From positions 1 through 41,524 of the forward strand of contig NZ_LNRZ01000015.1 of the NCBI RefSeq assembly GCF_001468265.1: a stretch of DNA of 41,524 bases, read 5' to 3'. This stretch comes from Sphingopyxis sp. H050. GTDB lineage: Bacteria; Pseudomonadota; Alphaproteobacteria; Sphingomonadales; Sphingomonadaceae. The position numbers and the translations under genes were made by a program. Below, in pieces: positions 1 through 8,160 of this stretch. Below the pieces are notes generated by a model, which worked only from the letters and a program-made list of their open reading frames with translations, had not been told where the DNA came from and did not search any database. The first letter of the stretch is position 1. Each line of letters starts with the position of its first letter.

Positions 1-97
1 GCAACACCGTAAGCTCGCCGCCTAAAACCCAACAACAGACGAGGCCCGCACTCCGCTAATTTACGCCGCGACCTGTGCCAAATGTTCTGACGACGGA
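1..97. other. Unassigned segment joined to the trbE remnant
   Basis: In the frame that later becomes trbE, this stretch reads the end of some other ORF (last residues QHRKLAA, stop at 23-25) followed by non-coding sequence. TrbE-like protein similarity begins only at about 101-107 (LSDIDGSAIAP). The segment is therefore foreign to trbE, probably the end of an inserted element. The other end of the window lies in an IS110-family element, but I could not show that the two belong to one element. Confidence 0.4.
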
Positions 98-499
98 CAG
101 CTTTCCGACATCGACGGCTCGGCGATCGCGCCAGCCATCATCGAAAGCTGCCAGACCCGGCTGCTACTGCCGAACGAGCGCGCGATCGAACCGCAGATCA
201 CGGCGATATATCAGCGCTTCGGGCTCAATTCGCGCCAGATCGAGATCCTCGCGCGGGCGATGCCCAAGCGCGACTACTACTGCCAGTCCCGCCGAGGCAA
301 TCGCCTGTTCGAGCTGGGCCTGTCCGACGTCGCGCTGGCGCTCTGCGCCGCCTCGTCGAAGACCGACCAGGCCGCCATAGACCGCATCGTCACCGAGCAT
401 GGCCGCAAGGGATTCCTCGCCGCCTGGCTGCGGCTGCGCGGCGCGACATGGGCGGTCGACCTCATTCCCGACCTCACCAACCTGGAGAGCCTGCCATGA
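98..499 (+). pseudogene. trbE: TrbE (VirB4-like ATPase), 3' remnant
   Basis: This is the C-terminal part of the conjugation ATPase TrbE, which in intact systems powers pilus assembly and substrate transfer at the inner membrane. The readable protein begins around LSDIDGSAIAPAI and continues through LLPNERAIEPQI, PKRDYYCQSRRG and the terminal AVDLIPDLTN block, all characteristic of the TrbE C-terminus. About 130 residues remain of roughly 800, so the Walker A and B motifs are absent. Upstream of about 98 the frame leaves TrbE and meets a stop at 23-25, so this is a truncation and not just a window edge. The stop overlaps the trbJ start (ATGA), the normal operon arrangement. Confidence 0.85.
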
Positions 500-1260
500 A
501 ACTGCGCATTCCCCGCGCGGCGATCACCGCCGCCGTCCTCGCCATCCCTTTGTCTGCGTCGCCGGTGCTAGTCGCGCCGGCCTCGGCGCAATGGATCGTC
601 TACGACCCGACGAACTACGTTCAAAACGTCCTGACGGCGGCGCGTTCGCTGGAGCAGATCAACAACCAGATCACCTCGCTCCAGAACCAGGCCACCTCGC
701 TGATCAACCAGGCCCGCAACCTCGCGAGCCTGCCGTTCTCCTCGCTGCAACAGCTCCAGCAATCGGTCCAGCGCACCCAACAGCTTCTGCAGCAGGCGCA
801 GCGCATCGCCTACGATGTCCAGAACATCGATCAGGCGTTCCGCACCAATTACGGGGCCGGAAGCGCCTCGATGAGCGCGTCCAATCAGCAGCTCATCGCC
901 CAGGCGAAAGAGCGCTGGAACAACACCGTTTCCGGCCTTCAGGACGCCATGCGCGTCCAGGCCGGCGTGGTCGGCAACATCGACACCAACCGCACCCAGA
1001 TGTCGGCGCTGGTCGGCCAGAGCCAGGGCGCCACCGGCGCGCTGCAGGCCACCCAGGCGGGCAACCAGCTTCTCGCACTCCAGGCCCAGCAGCTCGCGGA
1101 CCTGACCGCCGTCGTCTCGGCGAACGGCCGTTCCCAGGCGCTCGCCGAAGCCGAGCGGTCGGCGGCCGCCGAACAGGGCCGCGAGCAGCGCCGCCGTTTC
1201 CTGACGCCCGGCTCGGGCTACCAGCCCGGCAACGCGCAGATGTTCCAGAACGGCAACTGA
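496..1260 (+). CDS. trbJ: P-type conjugative transfer protein TrbJ
   Basis: TrbJ is the VirB5-like periplasmic/pilus-associated component of P-type type IV secretion. The 254-residue product starts at the ATG overlapping the trbE stop. This start gives a typical signal peptide (MKLRIPRAA, then a hydrophobic stretch ending in ASAQW, cleavage near residue 34). An upstream in-frame ATG at 448 lies inside trbE and would hide the signal. The mature protein is rich in glutamine and asparagine and predicted helical, with heptad-like stretches (QINNQITSLQNQATSLINQ), as in the family. It is followed after 10 bases by trbK. Length and position between trbE and trbK/trbL match the standard alphaproteobacterial order. 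Confidence 0.93.
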   Translation: MKLRIPRAAITAAVLAIPLSASPVLVAPASAQWIVYDPTNYVQNVLTAARSLEQINNQITSLQNQATSLINQARNLASLPFSSLQQLQQSVQRTQQLLQQAQRIAYDVQNIDQAFRTNYGAGSASMSASNQQLIAQAKERWNNTVSGLQDAMRVQAGVVGNIDTNRTQMSALVGQSQGATGALQATQAGNQLLALQAQQLADLTAVVSANGRSQALAEAERSAAAEQGREQRRRFLTPGSGYQPGNAQMFQNGN

Positions 1261-1270
1261 GGGCGCGACG

Positions 1271-1642
1271 ATGGACGGAAAGATCCTCGCGCGCATCGGC
1301 GCCATCTTCTTCGTGACCTTCGCCGTCACCGCCACCGCCATCGAACTCGCCCGCAAGGACGAGCCGCCGATCTACCGCAGCATCGCGGTGCCCGCGGAAG
1401 CGGCGGCCGATCCGCTGAAGGCAAAGCTGCGCCGCTGCCAGCGGCTCGGCGAGGCCGGCACCAGCGACAGCGAGTGCCTGCAGACCTGGGCGGAGAACCG
1501 CGACCGCTTCCTCACGCCGTCGCAGCCGGCGCCGCAGGCGCCCGGTCCGCAGGACATCCCGCAGAATCCGCCGGTCACGCGCGAGCCCATCGTCAAGGAG
1601 CCCGTGCCGGCCGTCGACTCCCACACGAACGAGGCGCGCTGA
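1271..1642 (+). CDS. trbK: TrbK-alt, putative entry-exclusion protein
   Basis: A 123-residue protein with one N-terminal membrane segment (about residues 7-25, IGAIFFVTFAVTATAIE). A soluble region follows with a conserved cysteine pair (RRCQRLGEAG...SECLQTWAENRDRF), then a proline-rich tail. This is the TrbK-alt form found between trbJ and trbL in alphaproteobacterial trb clusters, annotated as a putative entry-exclusion factor. The C-x(n)-C-LxxWAENR block is the recognisable part. It has no lipobox, unlike RP4 TrbK, so the exclusion role rests on synteny and family name rather than on shared sequence with RP4. Confidence 0.82.
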   Translation: MDGKILARIGAIFFVTFAVTATAIELARKDEPPIYRSIAVPAEAAADPLKAKLRRCQRLGEAGTSDSECLQTWAENRDRFLTPSQPAPQAPGPQDIPQNPPVTREPIVKEPVPAVDSHTNEAR

Positions 1643-1646
1643 GATC

Positions 1647-3002
1647 ATGGGCGGCACCGGCGTCATCGACCACTTCCTGGAAGTTTTCACCCGCTACATC
1701 GACGGCGGCTTCGGGCTTCTCTCCGGCGAAGTTGCGTTCATCGCCACGACGTTGATCGTGATCGACGTCACGCTCGCCGCGCTGTTCTGGAGCTGGGGCG
1801 CCGACGAAGACATCATGGCGCGCCTGGTGAAGAAGACGCTGTTCGTCGGCGTCTTTGCCTACCTCATCGGCAATTGGAACAACCTGGCCCGCATCATCTT
1901 CGAGAGCTTTGCTGGCCTCGGCCTGAAAGCCTCCGGCACCGGTTTCACCGTCGCCGACATGATGCGGCCCGGCCGCGTCGCCCAGACCGGCCTCGATGCC
2001 GGCCGGCCACTGCTCGATTCCATATCCGATCTCATGGGTTACTGGAGTTTCTTCGAGAACTTCATCCAGATCGCGGTGATGCTGCTCGCCTGGGCGCTGG
2101 TGCTGTTGGCCTTCTTCATTTTGGCCATCCAGCTCTTCGTGACGTTGATCGAATTCAAGCTCACCACGCTGGCGGGCTTCGTGCTCATCCCGTTCGGGCT
2201 GTTCGGCAAGAGCGCCTTCATGGCCGAGCGTGTGCTTGGCAACGTCATCTCCTCAGGTATCAAGGTGCTCGTCCTCGGCGTCATCATCGGCATCGGGTCG
2301 AGCCTGTTTTCCGAATTCACCGCCGGCTTCGGCGGGGCAACACCCACCATCGATCAGGCCATGGCCATCGTGCTCGCGGCGCTGACGCTGCTCGGTCTTG
2401 GCATCTTCGGTCCGGGCATCGCCAACGGTCTCGTCTCTGGCGGACCCCAGCTCGGCGCGGGCGCCGCCATCGGAACCGGCCTAGCCGCGGGCGGCATGGT
2501 CGCCGCAGGCGCCGCCACGGTTGGAGCGGTGGCGTCCGGAGGAGCCGCGCTGGCAGGAGGCGCGGCCGCCGCCGCTCGCGGGGGCGCCGCCCTCGCGGGC
2601 GGCGCTTCCACCGCCTACAGCCTGGGCGCCGCAGGGCAGTCGGGCGCCTCAGGTGTGGCCAGTGGCCTGGGCGGCGTCGCCCGGGCCGCCGGTTCCGCTG
2701 CAACATCGCCGCTCCGCCGCGCCGCTGAACGCTCGACCGAAAGCATGCGCTCCAGTTTCTCGGAGGGCGCCAAGTCCGCCTTCGAGGCGACCGGCGGCTC
2801 CTCGACCATGGGCACCATCGGCGGCGGCTCAGACGAGGCCGCGCCCGCCGCCGGCAATTCAAACACGCCGCCCGCCTGGGCCCAGCGCATGAAACGCTCC
2901 CAGCAGATGAGCCACGCCGTTTCCACCACCGTCCATGCCGTCCGCAGCGGCGACAGCCATGGCGGCGGCTCTTCCATCAACCTCTCTGAAAGCGACCGCT
3001 GA
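1647..3002 (+). CDS. trbL: P-type conjugative transfer protein TrbL
   Basis: TrbL is the polytopic inner-membrane VirB6-like subunit of the mating channel. The 451-residue product has several hydrophobic helices between about residues 30 and 265, including LLAWALVLLAFFILAIQLFV and the loop after it (TLIEFKLTTLAGFVLIPFGL), the most conserved TrbL stretch. The last 180 residues are Gly/Ala/Ser-rich and low in complexity, also usual in the family. It starts 4 bases after trbK, and its stop overlaps the trbF start by one base (TGATG), so translation is probably coupled. Confidence 0.94.
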   Translation: MGGTGVIDHFLEVFTRYIDGGFGLLSGEVAFIATTLIVIDVTLAALFWSWGADEDIMARLVKKTLFVGVFAYLIGNWNNLARIIFESFAGLGLKASGTGFTVADMMRPGRVAQTGLDAGRPLLDSISDLMGYWSFFENFIQIAVMLLAWALVLLAFFILAIQLFVTLIEFKLTTLAGFVLIPFGLFGKSAFMAERVLGNVISSGIKVLVLGVIIGIGSSLFSEFTAGFGGATPTIDQAMAIVLAALTLLGLGIFGPGIANGLVSGGPQLGAGAAIGTGLAAGGMVAAGAATVGAVASGGAALAGGAAAAARGGAALAGGASTAYSLGAAGQSGASGVASGLGGVARAAGSAATSPLRRAAERSTESMRSSFSEGAKSAFEATGGSSTMGTIGGGSDEAAPAAGNSNTPPAWAQRMKRSQQMSHAVSTTVHAVRSGDSHGGGSSINLSESDR

Positions 3003-3685
3003 TGTTCCGAAGACCCTCTACGCATTACGGAAAGGCTCCCGAGCCCGAGACCCCTTATCAGCGCGCCGCCCAGGTTTGGGACGACCGTATCGGCTCGGCC
3101 CGCGTCCAGGCGAGGAACTGGCGCTATATGGCCTTCGGATCGCTGTTCCTCAGCGCCGGCTTCGCCGCTGCGCTGGTCTGGCAGTCAGCTCGGGGAACCG
3201 TCGTGCCATGGGTGGTGCAGACAGACCGGCTCGGCCAGGCGCAAGCGATTGCGCCTGCGACCGCCGACTACCAGCCGACCGATCCGCAGATCGCCTTCCA
3301 CCTGGCGCGCTTCATCGAGCAGGTCCGCTCGATCCCAGCCGACGCGATCATCGTCCGCCAGAACTGGTTACGCGCCTACGACTTCACGACAGATCGCGGC
3401 GCGGCCGCACTCAACGATTACGCGCGCTCGAACGATCCCTTCACCAAGGTCGGCCGCCAGCAGATCGCCGTCGATGTCTCGAGCGTCATCCGTGCGTCGC
3501 CGGACTCGTTCCGCGTCGCTTGGACGGAGCGCCGGTATGAGAACGGCCAGCTCGCCGACACCACGCGCTGGACCGCGATCCTCACGATCGTCGTCCAGAT
3601 TCCCCGCAATGCCGACCGGCTGCGGGCCAATCCCTTGGGGATCTACGTCAACGCAATCTCATGGTCACGGGAGCTGGGGCAATGA
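3002..3685 (+). CDS. trbF: Conjugal transfer protein TrbF
   Basis: TrbF is the VirB8-like bitopic assembly factor. The 227 residues show a short cytoplasmic N-terminus containing the family signature TPYQRAAQVWDDRIGSARVQ, one membrane helix at about residues 40-60 (YMAFGSLFLSAGFAAALVW), and a periplasmic domain. That domain includes the WTERRYENG and TTRWTAILTIVVQ strands and a C-terminal NPLGIYVNAISWSREL block. The start overlaps the trbL stop and the stop overlaps the trbG start (ATGA). The sequence appears intact. Confidence 0.95.
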   Translation: MFRRPSTHYGKAPEPETPYQRAAQVWDDRIGSARVQARNWRYMAFGSLFLSAGFAAALVWQSARGTVVPWVVQTDRLGQAQAIAPATADYQPTDPQIAFHLARFIEQVRSIPADAIIVRQNWLRAYDFTTDRGAAALNDYARSNDPFTKVGRQQIAVDVSSVIRASPDSFRVAWTERRYENGQLADTTRWTAILTIVVQIPRNADRLRANPLGIYVNAISWSRELGQ

Positions 3686-4710
3686 CAAAGCCGTATTTCC
3701 GTAAAGCCGGAAGGCCGGCTTTGCGCATTCAGACATTTGCGGCTTTGCTGCTGTCGGCGACGGCGCTCGCCGGCTGCGCCACCGCGACGCCGCCGCCGGA
3801 AATCAGCTACGACGACGCTCCGGCCGCCGTGCAGACCGTCGATCCTCCCGCGCCGGTCCGGGTCGTCGAGCTGCCGCGACCGCTGCCGCTGCCCGGTCAG
3901 ATGAAGCCGGTCGAGGAATCGCGCCGCGCTCCGGAGCCGGCCGATCCCACCGCGCGCGTCAACCAGGCCAACGCCGCCGCCCGTATTCAGCCGGTGCGCG
4001 ACGGCTTCATCAACTCGATGCAGGTCTATCCCTTCACGCAAGGGGCGCTCTATCAGGTCTACACCGCCGTCGGGCAGATCACCGACATTGCGCTCCAACC
4101 CGGCGAGCAGCTCGTCGGCTCAGGGCCGGTCGCGGCCGGCGATACGGTCCGCTGGATTATCGGCGACACGCAGAGCGGCGCCGGCGCGACGCTGCAGGTC
4201 CATATCCTCGTCAAGCCGACGCGCGCGGATCTGATGACCAACCTGGTCATCAACACCAATCTACGCACCTACCATATGGAGCTGCGCTCGACCGAGCGGA
4301 CCTATATGGCCTCGGTCTCGTGGCAGTATCCGCAGGACCAGCTCATCGCGCTCCGCAGGCAGAATGCCGAGGCGCAGGCCACCCAGCCGGTGGCCACCGG
4401 CGTCGATCTCGCACGGCTGAACTTCCGCTACGAGGTGACCGGCGACCGTGCTGCATGGCGGCCGCTGCGGGCCTATGACGACGGCCGGCAAGTCTTCATC
4501 GAATTCCCACGCGGCGTCGGCCAGGGCGAGATGCCGCCGCTGTTCGTCGTCGGCCCGGAGGGCAAGACGTCGGAGCTGGTCAACTATCGCGTCCGCACCA
4601 ACTACATGATCGTCGACCGGCTGTTCGCCGCCGCCGAGCTGCGGTTCGGCTCCGGCGACAATCAGAAGCGTGTCCGGATCACCCGCACCGACGGGAGGCC
4701 GGCGTCGTGA
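3682..4710 (+). CDS. trbG: P-type conjugative transfer protein TrbG
   Basis: TrbG is the VirB9-like component that, with TrbI, makes the outer-membrane core. I chose the ATG at 3682, which overlaps the trbF stop, over an in-frame ATG at 3661 inside trbF. The 342-residue product then begins with a basic/hydrophobic signal and a lipobox, LAGC with the cysteine at residue 32, suggesting a lipoprotein. The C-terminal half carries VirB9 signatures (LNFRYEVTGD, FIEFPRGV, FVVGPEGKTSELVNYRV, YMIVDRLF). The stop overlaps the GTG start of trbI by 4 bases. Confidence 0.95.
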   Translation: MTKPYFRKAGRPALRIQTFAALLLSATALAGCATATPPPEISYDDAPAAVQTVDPPAPVRVVELPRPLPLPGQMKPVEESRRAPEPADPTARVNQANAAARIQPVRDGFINSMQVYPFTQGALYQVYTAVGQITDIALQPGEQLVGSGPVAAGDTVRWIIGDTQSGAGATLQVHILVKPTRADLMTNLVINTNLRTYHMELRSTERTYMASVSWQYPQDQLIALRRQNAEAQATQPVATGVDLARLNFRYEVTGDRAAWRPLRAYDDGRQVFIEFPRGVGQGEMPPLFVVGPEGKTSELVNYRVRTNYMIVDRLFAAAELRFGSGDNQKRVRITRTDGRPAS

Positions 4711-5915
4711 GCGAAGACCGGAACGAGGGAGAGGATGCGGCCGCGCCGCTGACCGGATCGGCGCCCGAAGCGGCAGCGCCGATGCGGCTGCGCGCGGATG
4801 CGCCGCGCGTGACGCGGCTGTCGCGCAAGGTGCTCGCCGGGCTCGGCCTGGTCGCCAGCCTCGGGATCGGCGGTGCGCTGGTCTATGCGCTCCAGACTCG
4901 CAACGGCGGCCGGGCGCCGGAGGAGCTTTATTCAACCGACAACCGCAACACGGCGGATGGCCTCCAGGGCCTGCCGCGCGACTATAGCAGCGTGCCGCAG
5001 CTCGGCCCGCCGCTGCCGGGCGACCTCGGCCGGCCGATCGTCAGCGCCCAGAACCGCGGCCAGCCCGTGCCCAATCCCGGCGTCGCCGCTCCGCAGCCCG
5101 GCCTCAGCGCCGAGGAGCAGCGCCGGCTCCAGGAGATCGAGACCGCCCGCACCAGCCGTCTGTTCGCGGCGGCGGAGGCGCGCAATGCCGCGCCGGTCAC
5201 GGCGAACACGCCGAACCAGGCGCCACCGGACCTCGCCAGCCTCGGGCTCGCGCCGCCGCCGGCAACGCCGAGCGCCCAAGATCGGCAGCAGGCCTTTCTC
5301 AACGCGCCGGTCGACCGACGCACTGTTGCGGCCGACCGCATCGCCGCGCCGGCCTCTCCGAATATCCTTCAAGCCGGCGCCGTCATCTCGGCCGCTCTCA
5401 TCACCGGCGTTCGATCGGACCTTCCGGGCCAGATCACCGCCCAGGTCACCGAGAACATTTATGACAGCCCGACAGGCCGGATCCTCCTGATCCCGCAGGG
5501 CACGCGCGTGATCGGCCAGTATGACAACAACGTCCAGTTCGGGCAGAGCCGCGTCCTGCTCGTGTGGAATCGGCTGATCTTTCCGAACGGCCGCAGCATC
5601 GTGCTGGAGCGCCAGCCCGGCGCCGACGCCGAGGGCTATGCCGGCCTGCAGGACGGCGTCGACTATCACTGGTGGGATCTCGCCAAGGCCGCCGGTCTCT
5701 CGACGCTCCTGAGCGTCGGCGCCGAACTGGCCACCAATGATGACGACCGGCTGATCCAGGCGATCCGCAACGGCGGCCAAGACACGATCAACGACGCAGG
5801 CCAGCAGATCATCCGGCGGCAGCTCAACATCGCCCCGACGCTCACCATCCGACCCGGATTCCCGGTCCGGGTGATCGTAACCCGTGATCTTATTCTCGAG
5901 CCCTACGGAGGCTGA
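4707..5915 (+). CDS. trbI: P-type conjugative transfer protein TrbI
   Basis: TrbI is the VirB10-like protein bridging inner and outer membranes. The 402 residues start at a GTG that overlaps the trbG stop. They show one N-terminal membrane helix (about residues 36-52, VLAGLGLVASLGIGGALVY), a long proline- and alanine-rich periplasmic linker (about 75-210), and the conserved VirB10/TrbI barrel domain from about 220 (IPQGTRVIGQYDNNVQFGQ, LVWNRLIFPNGRS, the YHWWDLAKAAGLSTLLSVG region, PGFPVRVIVTRDL near the end). It appears complete. The DUF2274 gene follows after one base. Confidence 0.95.
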   Translation: MSEDRNEGEDAAAPLTGSAPEAAAPMRLRADAPRVTRLSRKVLAGLGLVASLGIGGALVYALQTRNGGRAPEELYSTDNRNTADGLQGLPRDYSSVPQLGPPLPGDLGRPIVSAQNRGQPVPNPGVAAPQPGLSAEEQRRLQEIETARTSRLFAAAEARNAAPVTANTPNQAPPDLASLGLAPPPATPSAQDRQQAFLNAPVDRRTVAADRIAAPASPNILQAGAVISAALITGVRSDLPGQITAQVTENIYDSPTGRILLIPQGTRVIGQYDNNVQFGQSRVLLVWNRLIFPNGRSIVLERQPGADAEGYAGLQDGVDYHWWDLAKAAGLSTLLSVGAELATNDDDRLIQAIRNGGQDTINDAGQQIIRRQLNIAPTLTIRPGFPVRVIVTRDLILEPYGG

Positions 5916-5916
5916 T

Positions 5917-6150
5917 GTGACCAAGTTGAAACTCGGCATGATAGCCGACGACAAGCCCGTGAAGGTGACGGCGGAATTACCGGCGACGGTCTATCGGGAT
6001 CTTGTCGCTTACGCTGAGGTTCACGGCCGCGAGACCGGCCAGCCGGTCGCCGATCCAACACGTCTGATTGCGCCTATGATCGAACGCTTCATCGCGACCG
6101 ATCGCGGCTTCGCCAAGGCACGTCGCGCGCGGCACGTTACTTCCTCTTGA
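5917..6150 (+). CDS. DUF2274 domain protein
   Basis: A 77-residue protein that starts at the GTG one base after the trbI stop. The first residues, TKLKLGMIADDKPVKVTAEL, are the usual DUF2274 N-terminus; an in-frame ATG at 5884 lies inside trbI and is unlikely. The body (PATVYRDLVAYAEV...PIERF-like segment, ATDRGFAKARRA) resembles a small ribbon-helix-helix DNA-binding fold, which is an inference. DUF2274 genes regularly close alphaproteobacterial trb operons. Role unknown; a regulator of the trb operon is possible. It is convergent with the cyanase gene, 35 bases away. Confidence 0.88.
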   Translation: MTKLKLGMIADDKPVKVTAELPATVYRDLVAYAEVHGRETGQPVADPTRLIAPMIERFIATDRGFAKARRARHVTSS

Positions 6151-6185
6151 TCGTCGGCAGGGCCCAAGGGAGCCCCGGCGAACGA

Positions 6186-6671
6186 TCATTCGGGTTCCTT
6201 ATAGCCATATTCGGGAATGCCTTGCTCGCTTCCGTAGTAGCGATAGGGAAGAAACTTGCCCGACATTCCGATCTTCACTCGATCACCTTTTGGATTCGGC
6301 TCACGCTCGAACGTGATGTCGAAATCGATTGCGGACATAATGCCGTCGCCGAACTCGTCCTCGATGAGTGCCTTCCACGCGGGGCCGTTGACCATCACCA
6401 TTTCATAGAAGCGATATATCAGGGGGTCCGTCGGCGGCATGGGCATGCCTCGATATGGCACCTCGTTCAGCATACGCTCTTCTGCCTCCGACAGGCCGAA
6501 CAGCGCCGCAGCCTTCTTCGCGAGCGGTTTGATCAGCTTCATCTGCCCGAGCAAAGCGCCGATGATCAGCACCTCGGACACACCACCGATCTCTCCGGTG
6601 ATGTGTTTCCACGACCAGCCTCGCTCGCGCTTGATGTCCAATATCTTTTCGGTCAGTTCCTCACGCCTCAT
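6186..6671 (-). CDS. cynS: Cyanate hydratase (cyanase)
   Basis: Cyanase converts cyanate and bicarbonate to ammonia and CO2 via carbamate, detoxifying cyanate and supplying nitrogen. The 161-residue protein has the N-terminal helical DNA-binding-like domain (residues 1-80) and the C-terminal catalytic domain with YRFYEM, FGDGIMSAIDF and GKFLPYRYY. The known catalytic triad Arg-Glu-Ser maps to R87, E90 and S113, all present. The length fits the family (about 150), with a short extra tail (EQGIPEYGYKEPE). A GGAGA ribosome-binding site lies 8 bases before the ATG. It is 89 bases downstream of the isochorismatase-like gene, so both are probably one transcript. Confidence 0.95.
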   Translation of the reverse strand: MRREELTEKILDIKRERGWSWKHITGEIGGVSEVLIIGALLGQMKLIKPLAKKAAALFGLSEAEERMLNEVPYRGMPMPPTDPLIYRFYEMVMVNGPAWKALIEDEFGDGIMSAIDFDITFEREPNPKGDRVKIGMSGKFLPYRYYGSEQGIPEYGYKEPE

Positions 6672-6760
6672 CGATCCGTTCTCCTTCTTTGATGATCGCT
6701 AACGGGATGCGGTCCCGGCAATGCCGGGACCACAGGGACATGTGCGCAGGTGCGGGCGTC

Positions 6761-7459
6761 TCAGCCCTTCAGTTGTGAGACGGTTTCCGCGGTCGTCCAA
6801 AGGCCGTGCGCGAGGAACCGGAAATTCACCAGGGCGGCGAGGTAGCCGTCGCCCTCCGGAACGCGAGGGCCGGCTGTCGCATCGCGAACGACCACCACTT
6901 CGAAGCCCTGTTCGATCAGTTCCCGCAAATGCGCTTCAATGCACAGATTGGCGGCCATGCCGGCCAGGATGACTTGTGACACACCTTGTTTGCGCAGTTG
7001 GAGAATGAGGTCGTTCGTCTCGGGGCCGTAGACCTTGTGCGGCGAGGCAATGATGGTTTTGCCGTCGTGGATGTACTTTTTGTAGTCTTCGAGGAAATCC
7101 GCGCCCGATCCCTCGAATTCCTCCACGGTAAACTGGCCTTTGCGACCAAACATGTTGATCGCATGCATGGTCTTTTCCAGTGGACCGCCAAACTGCCAAT
7201 GATGGTCACATGGATAGTAGAAGTGGGGCGAGATGGCGACGGTGATATCCGCTGCCTTCGCGGCTTCGAACAGTTGGCCGATGTGCGACACGGTGTTGTT
7301 CTCGACAACGCTCTCGCCGAAGAACGGCCAGCTCACACCGCTGGGATGTAAGAAGTCGTTCTGCGGATCGATCACCACGAGGGCAGCTCGCTTCAGGTCG
7401 AGCTGAAACGTGCTTTTTGGAAGCACCGGATTTTCGGGATCTGCGTAGAGTTCAGTCAT
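6761..7459 (-). CDS. Isochorismatase-family cysteine hydrolase
   Basis: A 232-residue hydrolase of the isochorismatase superfamily, whose members cleave C-N or C-O bonds in small amides, carbamates or vinyl ethers. The catalytic Asp-Lys-Cys triad is visible: D31 in VVIDPQNDF, K142 in SPHKVYG, C173 in GMAANLCIEAHLREL. The substrate cannot be read from the sequence. The neighbouring cyanase suggests, by inference only, a compound that releases cyanate, carbamate or ammonia. An AGGAGA ribosome-binding site precedes the ATG, and a TetR-type operator lies at 7502-7533 just upstream. Confidence 0.9.
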   Translation of the reverse strand: MTELYADPENPVLPKSTFQLDLKRAALVVIDPQNDFLHPSGVSWPFFGESVVENNTVSHIGQLFEAAKAADITVAISPHFYYPCDHHWQFGGPLEKTMHAINMFGRKGQFTVEEFEGSGADFLEDYKKYIHDGKTIIASPHKVYGPETNDLILQLRKQGVSQVILAGMAANLCIEAHLRELIEQGFEVVVVRDATAGPRVPEGDGYLAALVNFRFLAHGLWTTAETVSQLKG

Positions 7460-7501
7460 GATCTTCTCCTTTCAGAAGAGGAAGGCGCCATCTGCTGGCG
7501 A

Positions 7502-7533
7502 CGTATTAAAGTGACTGGTCGTCTATTAATACG
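7502..7533. promoter_or_regulatory. Candidate TetR operator upstream of hydrolase-cyanase
   Basis: The core TGACTGGTC (7512-7520) followed by TCTATTAATACG is nearly the same as the site in front of tetR (8136-8157, read on the opposite strand): TGACTGGTC, one variable base, T, one variable base, TATTAA. Outer arms CGTATTAA (7502-7509) and TTAATACG (7526-7533) form a perfect 8-base inverted repeat around the core. It lies 43-74 bases upstream of the hydrolase ATG. Confidence 0.7.
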
Positions 7534-7542
7534 ACACGATTT

Positions 7543-8133
7543 TCACGCGAGGAGCCGAGGCAGGGCAACAGTGCCAAATCGCCTCAGAGCTCTTCCGCTT
7601 TGCTCGACCTTGGCCACCATCACCGCGCCCTCGAAGGCCTCGATGAGCGTCGCCGCAAGGTCCTGGGGTTCGCGCGCGAGGGGAAGCTCTCCCGCTTCGC
7701 TCGCGGCCGACAGGCACTTTGCAAGGGCGGCTGTCCAAGTCCTCAGGAGAGCTTTCAGCTTTGATCGTGCAATCGAGCTCTGCGCCGCAAGCTCAAGCGC
7801 GAGATTGCCGATCAGACAGCCAAACGTGAATTTCTGTCGCTCATGATACTCAATCAACTCCGAAAAGTGTCTCTCGACGCGCTTTAACGGGCTAACGAAA
7901 TCGTCTTCCAGGATGGACACGTAATTGGATTCGATTGCGCGCCAGTATTCATCGAGTATCGCTGCCGCGAACGCATCCTTGCTTTCGAAGTAATTGTAAA
8001 ACGATCCCTTCGGAACTCCGGCAGCGGCAGTAATATCCTGCACGCCACAGCCGTTGAAGCCAAGGCGATGGATGATTTCTGCGCCTTTTTCGATGAGGCG
8101 CGAACGAACTTCTGGATTCGGTGGACGTGGCAT
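7543..8133 (-). CDS. TetR/AcrR-family transcriptional regulator
   Basis: A 196-residue repressor-type protein. The N-terminal helix-turn-helix spans about residues 10-55 (LIEKGAEIIHRLGFNGCGVQ, then DITAAAGVPKGSFYNYFESK, the TetR recognition helix signature). The rest is an all-helical ligand-binding domain with a TetR C-terminal pattern of the AefR/YcdC kind (FGCLIGNLALELA, LAATLIEAFEGAVM). It is transcribed towards the hydrolase and cyanase genes. The start codon sits only 3 bases from a copy of the operator also found before the hydrolase, so autoregulation plus control of the catabolic pair is the natural reading. No convincing Shine-Dalgarno is visible in the short leader. Confidence 0.92.
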   Translation of the reverse strand: MPRPPNPEVRSRLIEKGAEIIHRLGFNGCGVQDITAAAGVPKGSFYNYFESKDAFAAAILDEYWRAIESNYVSILEDDFVSPLKRVERHFSELIEYHERQKFTFGCLIGNLALELAAQSSIARSKLKALLRTWTAALAKCLSAASEAGELPLAREPQDLAATLIEAFEGAVMVAKVEQSGRALRRFGTVALPRLLA

Positions 8134-8135
8134 GA

Positions 8136-8157
8136 CGTTAATAAATGACCAGTCATC
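8136..8157. promoter_or_regulatory. Candidate TetR operator in the tetR leader
   Basis: Near-palindrome ATGACCAGTCAT (8145-8156; arms ATGAC/GTCAT) followed on the minus strand by TTATTAACG. It matches the site at 7511-7533 over about 20 bases. It sits between the lysR stop (8161) and the tetR ATG (8133), so bound repressor would cover the tetR promoter or leader. Confidence 0.7.
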
Positions 8158-8160
8158 TCG

